The notes under the pieces: generated by a model
Seen by the model: only the letters and a program-made list of their open reading frames with translations
What the model was told of the DNA's origin: nothing
The model's database searches: none
Origin: Pristionchus mayeri
Taxonomy: Eukaryota > Nematoda > Chromadorea > Rhabditida > Neodiplogasteridae
Assembly: GCA_036245805.1 (NCBI GenBank)
Contig: BTRK01000004.1
Coordinates: forward strand, 868,001-932,000
DNA: 64,000 bases
Direction of reading: 5' to 3'
Shown: piece by piece, positions 33,611 to 45,082 of the stretch
How positions within the stretch are numbered: position 1 is the stretch's first letter
Layout: every line of letters starts with the position of its first letter
Made by a program: the position numbers and the translations under genes

Positions 33611-34759
33611 GCTTGCTTTGGTCAAATCTACACATTATCGATTTTTTTGATCTACCGCTTCGAGAAGCATAAATCAGTTAATTTTGATCGTACAGCGAAC
33701 TTTTTTTTCCCATTTTACTCGAATTAATGTGTTCTACAAAAGTGCAAGCGAGGCCCAAACTGTAGGATACGATCTTCATTGTCATATCGCCGAAAAACCG
33801 ATTTTCCGATCAAGAAATTGGTCGTATCTCGAAGGGAACCCCAAAAGGCAAAGCTTTTTATTTCACCAATCGATTCTACGGTCAAAATTAGGGGTAGTTT
33901 ATGTTGACCATTTTTCACATCTCTGTCCTCTCGATATCGATTTACTATAGGAAGGCCGGGACTTAGTCATTTTTTTGCGAAAAATTCGTTTTTTTCACTT
34001 TCCTCGCTTCTTAATTGTCCAAACAGGAACGATTGTGAGACAATATGACATCATATGAGTGTGATTATCGTCGTCGAACCTTGAGAAATGCAGTGATATC
34101 AGCAATGCAAATTCGTTTTTCTCGAATATCTCGTTAACGGTGCGTCGAATCAATTTTATGTCCCCCGAATGTTTTATGCATCTTACGAAGAGCTATCGAT
34201 TCATTTTTTTTTAAAGTTCCTGTTTGGACAATTAAGAAGCGAGGAAAGTGAAAAAAACGAATTTTTCGCAAAAAAATGACTAAGTCCCGGCCTTCCTATA
34301 GTAAATCGATATCGAGAGGACAGAGATGTGAAAAATGGTCAACATAAACTACCCCTAATTTTGACCGTAGAATCGATTGGTGAAATAAAAAGCTTTGCCT
34401 TTTGGGGTTCCCTTCGAGATACGACCAATTTCTTGATCGTAAAATCGGTTTTTCGGCGATATGACAATGAAGATCGTATCCTACAGTTTGGGCCTCGCTT
34501 GCACTTTTGTAGAACACATTAATACGAGTAAAATGGAAAAAAAAAGTTCGCTGTACGATCAAAATTAACTGATTTATGCTTCTCGAAGCGGTAGATCAAA
34601 AAAATCGATAATGTGTAGATTTGACCAAAGCAAGCGGATAGGCCTCCTCCTGACCCCCTATAATGTCCATGAACTAAGTTTAATATAATTCGGTGACACA
34701 AAATATTTCCTGGTAGCCAAATAGGGACGTTTTCCTACACTTTTACAGGAGACCCGTGT
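33611..34759. mobile_element. Foldback element FB2, partial
   Basis: A near-perfect palindrome at 33611-34635 (GCTTGCTTTGGTCAAATCTA and complement) plus a right outer arm to about 34759 ending TTTTACAGGAGACCCGTGTT, the terminal sequence of the larger FB2 copy at 45083-47314. The left outer arm is missing. It shares the inner texts ATCGATTTTTTTGATCTAC and CAGCGAACTTTTTTT with the large copy. No acidic ORF is present here. Confidence 0.85.
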
Positions 34760-35103
34760 TAAATGAGAGAGCGTGGCGAATGAGGAGGGTCCCTCTTTTA
34801 TTCCCACACTCTTTAATTTTACTATGAGCTCCATTTAGTATGGCGGAAGGTGATAATATGTATTGAGAACAAAGCACGTGAAAGTGTGATTTAATTAGGT
34901 TCCAGAAAAATTGTGCGAGGTGCCGTCCACAAACCCCCGCCTCCACCCAAGAGTATGCTTTAAAACTTGAAACATTTTCGAAACATATCCCACTCTCGGA
35001 TTCGAGTCTGAAAATCAACAGTTTCTCTCCTGAATTGTGCGAGGTATCCTCGCACAATATTGCTTGCATAAAATAAGTGAGACGACAATTAAACAGATTC
35101 GTT

Positions 35104-38100
35104 CTACATGGTGCCTCTCTGCTCCACTGATGATCCCATGCCTGCGGTTCGAAATGGAAGGTGGAACAATCGAATGACGGCAACTCGGAATTTCACGATG
35201 AAAAAGAGGACGAAGAATGCGTCGATTGATGGGAAGATCGCAGTTGTGAGAAACAGCACGTTACCGAAGGCACCCAGGGAAATTCCTGAAATGAATCGAT
35301 ATTTTCTGGATATTTTAAGGTTTACTAAGGCATATACAATACAAGAATTCTAAATGGATCAATTTTTCATTCAGAGATGTCACGATCTTTTAAGACCGGT
35401 ATTCGTACCAGCAAGACTTCCGGTGAATAGAATGAGTGCGAGAGGAACGTAGGAGAAGAGACACGGAACTGCTGTCTATAATTAAAATCAGTAAAATATT
35501 AAAAATTAACAACAGTAAAATGCAATTGCTACATATACCATAAACTGAAAGCTTTTTTGACTGGTGCGTTCGTTTCGAACGAGATTTTGATAGTTTCCGT
35601 GCAATCGAAATACAAGGTCATTACACTAAAAAGATTTCCGAAATTTCCAGAAGAAAAATTTTTACGACCACAAATATGGTGTTCGTATTTCCGTCCGTCT
35701 ACCGTAACCTGGGAGTGGCGTTGGAGCAGATGTTGTGTCAACTTCATGACTTCATCAGCAGATCAAATCAAAATGTCAATACCATACTCCTACAGTAAGC
35801 GAAAGCTACCGTAACCCGTAGCCGTGGGTCAGACGATGGGTCAGATTTATGATTTCGTCGGAGGATGGATGGAAATCATCAATATCGTTCTTCTAACGTA
35901 ACAACACGAACCTACAGCAGTCCGTGTCGCTGTGTCATATGATGGGTCAGGTTCATGATTTTGATTGTTAATTTATGAAAAAAGTCGATACCATGCTTCT
36001 TTTGCAAAACCTAGCGTTGGGACGGACGCGGCGTGAAAACCATGATTTTGATGGCATCAATAGGGGGATTATTTTTAATATTCATATAACTTTTAAGCGT
36101 AGTTGCCCACTAGTTACTACCCTTACAATAAACTGAACGCTTTTTTGACTGGCGCTTTCGTTTCGAATGAGATTTTGATAGTATGTCCCCATCCGGAATA
36201 CAAGGTCATTACACGAAAAATATTCCAGAAAATTCCAGAAGAAAAATTTTTACGACCAAAAAATAGGTGTTCGTTGACTTTTCCGTTTGTCTACAGTATG
36301 CCATTGGCGTTGGGTCAGATCCTGTGTCAGACTTATGATTTCATCGGAGGATGGATGAAAATCATCGATACCGTAGTACTACCGTAACCAAAGCCTACCG
36401 TATCTCAGTTCGCTGGGTCAGACGCTGGGTCAGATTCATGATTTCGGCGGAGGATGCATGTAAAACATCAACACCAAACCCTACAGCAACCGAAACCTAC
36501 CATAACCCTTGGCGATGTATCAGATGATGGGTCAGATTCATGATTTTGTTGTTCGATCACGTCGATGCATTATCGCTGCCGTAAGCTCTAGCGTTGAATC
36601 AGACGCGGCTTGATGTCCGCGATTTTGCCGGCATTTTTGTAATCAATCGGGAACTATTTCCCCGTTCTTCCTGGACCACCGGGCGTAGTTGCCCACTAGT
36701 TACAACCCTTACAATAATCTGGAAGCTTTTTTGATGGAGGGTTTGTAGGGGTGTGGGAGTGGGGGCGCTGGGAGTGGCAACGGGGCACATGCTCAGCAGA
36801 CACAAGTCTAGCCTTGGCCCCCTCGGCAAAATTTTCAGGACGATCACAAATATATGTCTGTCCAGTGTCTGTTCGGACGCACATTTTGTCCTGCGAAAAC
36901 GAGGCCATCCACTCGCACTTTGCAAACAGGCACAGGTGGCCGTCGTGTTTGGGCAAACAAATGAGAAAAATGCCGGAAAGTGGTGTGTGTGCGTCCGTCC
37001 GTCTGTCCGTACCGTAACCCGGAAGTAGCGTTGGAGCAGATGTTGCCCCTGAGAACTCACTTGATGGCTGCATTCGTCTTCAATATGCAAAAAACAATCA
37101 CAACTGCAGTGCCTCCGAAGAGAAAGGTACACAACTCCAGGCAGACTGAGACAGTCGTATTCCAATGTGTGACATTCGTCAGACGGTCGATTTCCTTCCA
37201 AAGATTTGTGGTTAACTTTCGAAATACTTGATTGGAGATCAGATTGCTTACTCTGAGTGTAACGACAGTGAAACCTTTTCGCTCGTCTCTGAAGTCGATG
37301 CCGTAGATTTCTAAAATCTCATCCGCAAAGGTCGTTCTGAGAATTTACAAAATAATAATAATGTTCTTATTTTTTATTTGCCTTCTCTCCTCGTTCGGTC
37401 GCAATCCGACGGCGACCGAAACCACAAAAGCTGAGATGTAGACGACGTCGACGACGAGAGCGGCGAGAGACCAGTTAGACGTCGTCCAGCTGGATGTGAA
37501 GGATGAGCTCAGTCCACTGAACAACCTTTTCGCCGCATACCCTGTCCCTTTTATGTTATGTGCAGTGCTCTAATCGCAACCGACTGCGCACCTGGTGACG
37601 ATCTTGTATCGGTAGATGAAGTGGTAAGCCAGTACGAGGAAGGTCTGGTAGTAAGTGGCGATAAAGAGCATGCAAGAGATTGTGCCGGCGCGAACTTAAA
37701 GCAATGATCGAGAAAACGACTACAACATTATGAGCTAAATGCTGTGCGAATGTAACTCATTTTTAGGAATTTCTCGCCTCATGAAGGTTTGCTTACTCGA
37801 ATTGCGGACTCTACTATTTGACGGAACTCACCTCCGAATATGACCATGGCCGGATCCCTAGCGAAGAAGTAGAAGCCGACGTCGGTCATGTGAATGTACT
37901 GAAAATGATGTTTAAAAGATGAAAAATATAAATGAGTCACTGGCTGCAGGAGGGCATGGGCAATCGTTGTGATGATGTCACAGATAGCGAAAAAGGCAAG
38001 CAGATATCGGTAGGAACCTGTGCAAAAATCGAATTCGCATGTTCATGATCCAGCATCATTGATATATTTTAGAGTTTTGAAAGTTTACAGAATTGTTGCT

Positions 38101-38267
38101 GTTGATGTTCACAAGCAAACAATTTGTGTACCGATGTGCGGCGACGCTGCAGTATGAATGATATACAACAGGAGTGCATTGGATAACAGGGAAATGGAAG
38201 TTGTTGTGCCCAGAAAAACGGAGTGAAAGGGCTTGGTGAATGTCCAGGCGTACAGAGGATCGGCCAT
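35104..38267 (-). CDS. str: Str-like chemoreceptor
   Basis: Minus-strand exons 38132-38267, 37941-38017, 37832-37898, 37592-37694, 37382-37516, 37252-37336, 37061-37194, then 35409-35475 and 35104-35285. Lengths match the other four str-like genes exon by exon. Visible: SVFLGTTTSISLLSNALLLY, YRYLLAFFAICDI, TFLVLAYHFIYRY, FVVSVAVGL, AVPCLFSYVPLALILF, IFPSIDAFFVLFFIVKFRV. The exon with the basic loop into helix six should lie between 35475 and 37061, where a tandem repeat has expanded; the best candidate is near 36715-36775 (LQTLHQKSFQII) but is shorter than its relatives, so the gene may be impaired. The intron after the 37382-37516 exon starts with GC. Related most closely to the 54683-56855 gene. 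Confidence 0.82.
35533..37060. repeat. Tandem repeat of about 585 bp in a receptor intron
   Basis: Two and a half copies start at about 35533, 36112 and 36705 with the shared text ACAATAAWCTGRAMGCTTTT. The second and third are preceded by GTAGTTGCCCACTAGTTAC. Each unit contains ACCGTAACC and GCGTTGG motifs and phrases such as GATTTCATCGGAGGATGG. The unit start coincides with the text of a possible receptor exon (AAAAAAGCTT region), so exon DNA may have been amplified. Confidence 0.75.
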
Positions 38268-38654
38268 GACTGGTGTGTAAAAAACTAAAATATCACTACA
38301 TTGAATTGCCTTCGGAAAGAGTGTAGAAATATTATATTCACGCGAAGACATCAAAGTCATGCTCATTGAAGTCAGATTTTTCTCACAACGCGCTTTATCT
38401 CGCTAAACCACGCAATCTATCGAAGTCACCCGAAATCACTGGAGGTGCATAGCGAAAGTAGACGCGTGGTTGAAAATATTAATGGATCAAACCGCAATTA
38501 TTCGCATTTAACAAAGGGTAGAACAACGTTGAAAACGTCCGTCACGATGGATATGACAAATGCTAAGACATCGTTGTAGATAGCTACATTGAGGAATCAG
38601 GTGGAATATGTCCAATGACATTTATTTAGTATGCAAGGGCCTGCAAGGCAGATA

Positions 38655-38767
38655 CTAGTGATGCCAAAACGGCGCGCGCTCTCCTCGTTTCACACGCTCT
38701 CTCGCTGGTCAGACAGAGCGAGAGAGCGTGTGATACGAGGAGAGCGCGCGCCGTTTTGGCATAACTA
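38655..38767. repeat. Hairpin MITE family B, copy 1
   Basis: TAGTGATGCCAAAACGGCGC begins a near-perfect hairpin of about 112 bp with the core CACACGCTCTCTCGC. Copies with the same ends lie at 58466-58577 and 63613-63724. TA or CTAG at the edges suggests a TA target duplication. Confidence 0.92.
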
Positions 38768-39013
38768 GTTGATACAATATAATCTCGGACGAAAAAAAAT
38801 CTACTATAACAACATTAAAATGGAATTTCTTAGAAATACCGTTGTTTCTAGATGAAACAACGCAACAGTGTTGTTCTATTTTGAAGATTCGATGCTGATA
38901 ATGACATGTATCAAAAACAGCTGTAGGCATAATGAATATTCGTTAGATATTTCAGAAGCATTCATGCACATTTCTTCCTCATTCATAATATGATGATCAC
39001 ATGTATCAACTAA

Positions 39014-39290
39014 TTGCCTAACTATTCACTCTCTGCTCCAATGAAGATCCCATCCCTGCTGTTCGGTAAAGACAGACGGAACAACCGAGCAAAGACGACT
39101 CGTAAATTCATAATGAATATTAGCAAAAGCACAACAATATTTTTTTATATCTTACGACATGTTGAATACCATCATTCAGAAGAATGTGATCACACCCTGA
39201 GACAACGGAACCGATCTTGTTTTCCATCTAAAAACATTTATTCATCATCTCTTTGCGTTCCTCGGAAGAGGATGGAACTGCAGCAGTCCG
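39014..39290 (-). pseudogene. Relic of str-like receptor 3' exons
   Basis: Forward text CTCTGCTCCAATGAAGATCC and GGAACAACCGAGCAAAGACG parallels the minus-strand last exon of the 54683-56855 receptor (CTCCACTGAAGATCCCATTC, GGAACAACCGGATTACGGC). Reading frames are broken. Weak similarity continues near 39250 to the preceding exon. Confidence 0.7.
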
Positions 39291-39589
39291 AGGTTGAACT
39301 ACCTACAACAAAAACACGAAATAATGCTACTGCGCTACAACCCTCCCTTTTGATAACGCACTGTTGAGGAATGCGGGCCGTAATTAGAGGGGGGAATGAA
39401 ACCCCTTCTACGAAAATTTTTTGTTAATACTATGTAGCCGCCCCTAAAATAGTCAAAAAAATTGTGTGGCAGATCTCACCAAGGATCGCATGAGGTTGGA
39501 AAACTACAGGTGGCGCCAGGCTAGACTAATAATGCCTGTTAAAAAATAATCTGAAGCTTTGGAACATGCTATGTAAAATGCTGAACCAA

Positions 39590-39885
39590 TCTTTGACTCC
39601 ATTTTTTAAATATTTTTGATCTTTCAGAGACGGTTAGAGTTGTACGCAGCCGATGGGGTACATACTAAGAATTCATCCTTATTTTGATGACTCAAGATAA
39701 TCTGAGATGATGACGTTGCCCAGGCTTTTATCTATGAACTTTCATCAGAGTGTTCGTTTTGTAATCTCGCCGCCGGCCATAATCACCTCTCCCCTTCAGT
39801 CTCTTTTTATCGTTTTCATTTCGCATCAATGGAATTCTGCTCCTATGTCTGAGTCTCCTCCTCTCCCTTAACTCCTCTCTTCATC
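39590..39885 (+). pseudogene. Relic promoter and first exon of a str-like receptor
   Basis: Text at 39650-39770 (AGATAATCTGAGATGATGAC, TATGAACTTTCATCAGA) repeats the upstream region of the 42261 receptor at 42100-42210. At 39829 an ATG begins a frame reading MEFCSYV, stop, V, parallel to MDFSSYAWV of that receptor: the tryptophan codon TGG is TGA here. A duplicated gene start has thus decayed. Confidence 0.75.
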
Positions 39886-39892
39886 TCAAAAA

Positions 39893-40150
39893 CGAGGGGG
39901 GGCTCCTTATAATTTCCGGAACCTGGCTCCCATCAGAGGCTACCCAGGTCCCATAGCAGGCTACACAGGACCCATCACATGTAAACTCACTGTTGGCATT
40001 TGGGTGAATGGACCGGGGTGACATGTGATGGGACCTGGGCAGCCTGACACGGGGTCCTTGATGCGACCTGTGTCGCAAAAAATGTCTAATTTTGGGGCCA
40101 ATGTAGTTAATGATGGGACCCGGGTCTAAAACTTTTTTCTGACCCGGGTC
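39893..40150. repeat. GGGACC/GGGTCC-rich repeat
   Basis: Repeated CCCATCACATGT/ACATGTGATGGGACC and GACCCGGGTC motifs, several as inverted pairs. No coding sense. Confidence 0.5.
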
Positions 40151-40426
40151 CGCAGGTTTGCTCCTGGTTAAGGGGCGGAAGTATCTGCATTGAATGTTAT
40201 TCATCGAGAAATCTTAATGAACCGATGATGCTCTAACTTTCCTAAGAATTGCCCAACCTATTGTAATGATCTATGAGATCCTGAAGCTTATATTTCACCT
40301 GTTCCACCAGCCTGAAAGCTGCCTTCTATTATCTTAGTTATTGTCTGACGGCGGTAATCTACCACTCTTCGTTTACTTTTACAATCAATCTTTACAATCA
40401 ATCTTTTACAAGCAATTTTAAGAACA

Positions 40427-41454
40427 ATATCACGCCTCTCATGTGAGAATCGAGCTGAGCATGGGAATGGTGAAATGAGTTCTAACCGGTTTTGGGCACC
40501 CTGAGGTATGCCTGAGTGACCCCCGAAATCTTTCTGTGCATACTTCATTTTGGAGCTCCCTAGGTAGGGTCGGATATCGGCATCACCCACTTTGAGAGAA
40601 CTTTTCTTGGATACGATGTAAGATAGAGCAAAATTGACCTCTGAGTGACCCCAACTCATTTTTTGAGCTCTATCGATCTATACAAACCAATTTCTCTAAA
40701 ACTCATTTTTAAGAGTGGTACACTGTAGGTCAATTTTCTCAAAAATGTAGGTAAAGCAGCAGCTCAAATTTTCACAATAGATGCTGCTCTGCGAGAGCTT
40801 TCCAATGAGTGGTTTGCCAAAAAAATACGGGCACGCTGGTGAGAGTTTCGCCCTTTTTACTTCGTCTGGATCGTTTGAACTTTTTTTTCTGCAGGCGATT
40901 TCATTTCACACCGCACTTTTCTTTTCGACGAGCGCGGCCGAAAATGATTGATTTCCAGTCGAAATCCCTGTAGGAAAAAAGTTCAAACGATCCAGACGAA
41001 GTTAAAAGGGCGAAACTCTCACCAGCGTGCCCGTATTTTTTTGGCAAACCACTCATTGGAAAGCTCTCGCAGAGCTGCATCTATTGTGAAAATTTGAGCT
41101 GCTGCTTTACCTACATTTTTGAGAAAATTGACCTACAGTGTACCACTCTTAAAAATGAGTTTTAGAGAAATTGGTTTGTATAGATCGATAGAGCTCAAAA
41201 AATGAGTTGGGGTCACTCAGAGGTAAATTTTGCTCTATCTTACACCGTATCCAAGAAAAGTTCTCTCAAAGTGGGTGATGCCGATATCCGACCCTACCTA
41301 GGGAGCTCCAAAATGAAGTGTACACAAAAAGATTTCGGGGATCACTCAGACATACCTCAGGGTACCCGAAACCGGGTAGAACTCATTTCACGATTTCAGC
41401 TCCATTCCCAGGAATGGCAATTTTAGCTCGATTCTCTCGTGAATGGCGTGATAT
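40427..41454. mobile_element. Foldback element FB1, complete palindrome
   Basis: Left end AATATCACGCCTCTCATGTG and right end CTCTCGTGAATGGCGTGATATT. The arms of about 500 bp are near-identical complements (GGGCACGCTGGTGAGAGTTT and mirror), with the centre near 40940. The same arm text occurs at 12267, 14012 and 63040. No ORF of its own is evident. Confidence 0.93.
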
Positions 41455-41493
41455 TTAATAGCAGATTTTGCCATGCACGTTTGTAATCTTTCC

Positions 41494-41586
41494 GAGCAAT
41501 GGTCTGACTCTCTTCAGTCTGCACGCTCTCTCGCCGGTCAGTGAGACGAGAGAGCGTGCAAACTGAAGAGAGTCAGACGATTGCTC
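41494..41586. repeat. Hairpin MITE family C, copy 2
   Basis: GAGCAATGGTCTGACTCTCT to AGAGTCAGACGATTGCTC, core GCACGCTCTCTCGCCGG; sister of 13175-13281. Confidence 0.88.
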
Positions 41587-41639
41587 ATCTTTCCGTCTTA
41601 CAAGGAATTGCCGCGAGGTTAAGTAGGATTTTTTTTTAA

Positions 41640-42260
41640 TGAGACTTACTGGGATCGAAAGAGGATCAAATTCTGAGAACTTCTACGTTTTCCATATCTG
41701 CTGAGGACACATGTGGATGCCTGCGCTTATAGTGGGGCTATGTGCTGAGATGTAGGCATAATGAAAACTCGTTCGTTATGTAGACTTTCTGAATCATTCA
41801 TGCAAAATTATAAGGAAATTTATTTATAACATAATCGTTCTAATCTTACGTCAATTCTCCAACTAGTTCTTCCGTGATCCACTGATGAGACCGATTCATC
41901 CCGACCAATCAGTGCTCCATTTTTCTCAGTGCAAGTACTACCGGAGAAAATCGCCAACTAGTTAGCTCATATTTCAGACCTCATAGAATTGTGATCTTTG
42001 ACGATCATATTTTACCACCTTTCTCCTATAGGTTTTTGGTCTTTCAGAGCGCTTCTGGACTATTAGAGTTGTGCGCGGGCTATAAGGAGTATTATTGTAA
42101 GTGAAGCATGATGGTGGGGTACATACCACGAATGCAGCCTTATTTTGAGCTAAGATAATCTGAGATGATGACTTTGCCCATGCGTTCATCTATGAACTTT
42201 CATCAGAAATCTTCGTCGCGTCCTCTCGTCGCCCCTTGCGCATGCCAACATTTCACACAG
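41640..42260. other. Upstream region of the 42261 receptor
   Basis: No gene. The part at about 42000-42215 is duplicated at 39.60-39.78 kb together with a dead first exon, so it probably includes the receptor promoter. TTTCACACAG directly before the ATG at 42261 could be a trans-splice acceptor. Confidence 0.5.
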
Positions 42261-44724
42261 ATGGACTTTTCCTCCTATGCCTGGGTCACCTCCGATCCCT
42301 TCCACTCGATGTTCATCACAACGACCACCAGTGTCTCGTTCTTCTCCAATATACTCCTCATCTACATCATCTACACCACGTCCTTCGAGCACATCGGTAA
42401 TACAATTCCAGCATTAATTATTAATTAATTTCTTCATGTATTAATTTAGAAAATTGCCATAAATTCTGGAAGATGATCATGGCATTTCCAGGTTCGTACC
42501 GGTACCTGCTCACATTCTTTGCCTTTTGTGACATGTCCACTACCCTCGGGCACGCAACGCTGCAGCCGGTTGGTTATTCGTTTACAAAATATTCAATAAT
42601 AATATTTCAGTACGTCCACATGACCGCTACGGGGTTCTTCTTCTTCCCGCGATGGGGCGGCATCGTTATCCGAGGGTGTACGTTGGGATGCGGTAGAACG
42701 GGTGTACGAAAGCTATTGTTCAGTTTCATTCGACACCGCGCTGTGCCTCGCTTTCAACGCAACGTACAATCAGACGTTTCTCGTGCTCGCCTTCCACTTC
42801 GTCTATCGATACAAGATTATCACCAAGTACGCAAAGTGCAATCTAGAGTTCGTAATTCGCGCCTTCGTCTCTTCATTTTACGCACTCTCTCGACCGCAAG
42901 ATTGACGAGAGAGTGCAAAGAATGAAGCGACCGTGGCATCATTTCTCCAACTCTAGTACAATCTTGAAGCAATTTGGCCATGTAAGACGGTTCCGCTTCA
43001 AAGTGCTCTTGCTTCACTCGGCATTATGCGTGAGGGAAAAGGATGCATGAGTGGTACAAGGGTGGGCTGTGGCACTGTGGCACTAGGTCATGTATGCAGC
43101 AACGACAGCCTCATCAGTAGAGTTCGAGAAACGATACCACACTCTCTTCATTCTGTGCACTCTCTCGTCGATCTTCCGGTCGAGAGAGTGTATAAAATGA
43201 AGAGACGAAGGCGCGAATTACGAACTCTACTCATCAGTGATTGTAATGAAAAGCCGGTTAATCAAAAAACAAACAAAAATATGACAGTGTTGTGTGCATA
43301 TCGTTGAAATTTCGGTGATTTTTCGAATCTCTCCAAACTTTCCTTAGCACTCACCGGTGTGGGTGGGCCTGATGCCGCAGTTCCGTAATCGAATTCGTAA
43401 ATATTCAAATCGCATGTGAATCAACTAATCAATAATGGCCTTGAGAGGCGTTGACGGCACCTTCACGCACAACTGGTCGAGGACAGATTGGATGCACGTA
43501 GGCATCCTCATCTACGTCGTCTACACTGCAGCATTCGTCGTTACCATCGGGATCGGAATGACGCCGAGTGAGGAAACGAGGCAAGCTCGAGGGTTTCGAA
43601 ATCACTAACACGAGATATTGCGGAAATCTGTATCTATTGTGTATAGGTCAATCGATTAAAAAAATTCTATGTTGTCATCAGAGACCTGGTTCCTGCCGAG
43701 GTGCTCGAGCTGTATGGCGTCGACCTCGGCGACCTCCGCACTGGATTCACCGTGCTGGCACTGAGGGCGAGCATTTCAGTTCAGAACACGATCTCTATCA
43801 ATGTGATTGTCATGTCGTTTTTGCAAGTCTACAAAAGTTGCAAGATTGAAACATACACTACCAAGAGACCGTAACTGTTGGTACTTCAGAGATCCATTGA
43901 CAAAGGCGAACAACTGGCACGCCGAATCTTGCATCACCATCTCCATATTGCTGTGCATCTGGACAGGCACCATGGCGGTCATTGGTTTCTGCCTCTATCG
44001 AACAACCATCGCAATAAGGTATTGTGTACGAAATAATTCTACAATTATACTGACTTTAATCATGGGGAGTTCGAGAACGGCTAAAGGGATGTTTTGTTGA
44101 TGTAAGATAGGAATTATGTATAGCGTATGGGGGCTGGCACTGAGGGCGAGCATTTCAGTTCAGAACACGATCCCTCTCAATGTGATTGTCATGTCGTTTT
44201 TGAAATTCAATCAACAGTTCCAAGATTGGTACATTTGTCTAATTATGCATACAGTTTCCTTCACAGATCCTTGAGCCTAAACTCTTCGACTCGGCTCATA
44301 CATCGACAATTGCTCCGCGCCTTACTCATCCAGGTTATCAATATAAAAAATTAAAGAAAACAACAGCAACAACAACAAAAACAACCACAATGATTACATC
44401 GCAGACAGCCGTTCCATGTGTCTTCTCCTACACACCTCTGTCGCTCATTCTGCTGACCGGTGCCACGGGTTTGTTTCATTTCAAACCAATTGTAGTGGTC
44501 CTAGGACTTAGGGGTCCTAGGAGGTATCAATCGCAGATATAAATCTGGGCGCCTTCGGGAACGTCCTCTTCCTCATCACTGCCATCTTCCCCTCAATCGA
44601 CGCCTTCTTCGTCCTCTACTTCATCGTGCGATTCCGAATCGCCGTGATTCGACTCTTTCGATTGCCCTCGAAATGGGCCGGCGAAGCATCGCCTGTTGAG
44701 GAGATCTGCCATTTCAAGAAATAG
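42261..44724 (+). CDS. str: Str-like chemoreceptor, possibly damaged
   Basis: Plus-strand exons 42261-42396, 42492-42568, 42611-42677, 42724-42826, 43446-43580, about 43684-43770, about 43871-44018, 44267-44333, 44405-44468 and 44537-44724. The exon plan matches the 30754-33128 gene, and the last exon is strikingly similar to it. Helices: TSVSFFSNILLIYIIY; YRYLLTFFAFCDM; TFLVLAFHFVYRY; GILIYVVYTAAFVV; ISILLCIWTGTMAVIGF; LLRALLIQTAVPCVFSYTPL; FPSIDAFFVLYFIVRF. Oddities: the intron after exon 5 starts GC (GAG|GCAAGC); the donor after exon 6 would be GC in GGGCGAGC; exon 7 seems two bases short of its relatives after the acceptor, so the 6-7 join does not fit. Two family A MITEs lie in intron 4. 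Working gene or recent pseudogene is open. Confidence 0.83.
42845..43229. repeat. Two family A hairpin MITEs in one intron
   Basis: Copies at 42845-42956 (AGAGTTCGTAATTCGCGCC to CTCCAACTCTAG) and 43119-43229 (AGAGTTCGAGAAACG to CGAATTACGAACTCT) lie in opposite orientation in intron 4 of the 42261-44724 receptor. Confidence 0.85.
44133..44235. repeat. Partial duplication of a receptor exon edge
   Basis: GGCACTGAGGGCGAGCATTTC and the following 60 bp repeat the sequence at about 43768-43860 at the end of receptor exon 6. The copy lies in the intron after exon 7, giving an out-of-place exon end. Confidence 0.8.
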
Positions 44725-45082
44725 ATGTCGAGAGAATGACAAGGAATGGCCGGGAGGGTAGGCTGGGGTTTTTGAAAGAGACATGCCGGATCGCAGGAGG
44801 ATACAATTCTGATTTTCGCGTGATGAATTATAATCATCTGCTGTTATGTACATATTAACATGATGAAATTAGAACAACGCCGCGAACACTCTAGTGATAA
44901 TCGATTTGCTCAATATGGTTAATTTGTTCTCTGTATATGTCCAGCTGGTTTGAGTTATTTAGAGATAATCCATACGACTTCTCGAGAATGATCGCCCATT
45001 ATCGTTTGATGCACATTCCCTTGATCAACAGGGTTGCTGTTCACTATTCACAATCGTTACAGTATGCGTTCTTAATTATCAT
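44725..45082. other. Gene-free stretch after the receptor
   Basis: 3' flank of the 42261-44724 receptor, AT-rich, no further gene seen. Confidence 0.4.

Noticed and set aside
33684..34562. Two mirrored 88-codon ORFs in the palindrome at 33.6-34.6 kb
   Set aside because: They are the same arm read twice, with no codon bias, no polyA signal and no relation to the acidic ORF of the larger palindrome.
36599..37201. A 200-codon minus-strand ORF as a gene
   Set aside because: It is a read-through of a receptor exon and the adjoining tandem repeat; frame and codon pattern fit the receptor only for the exon part, in another frame.
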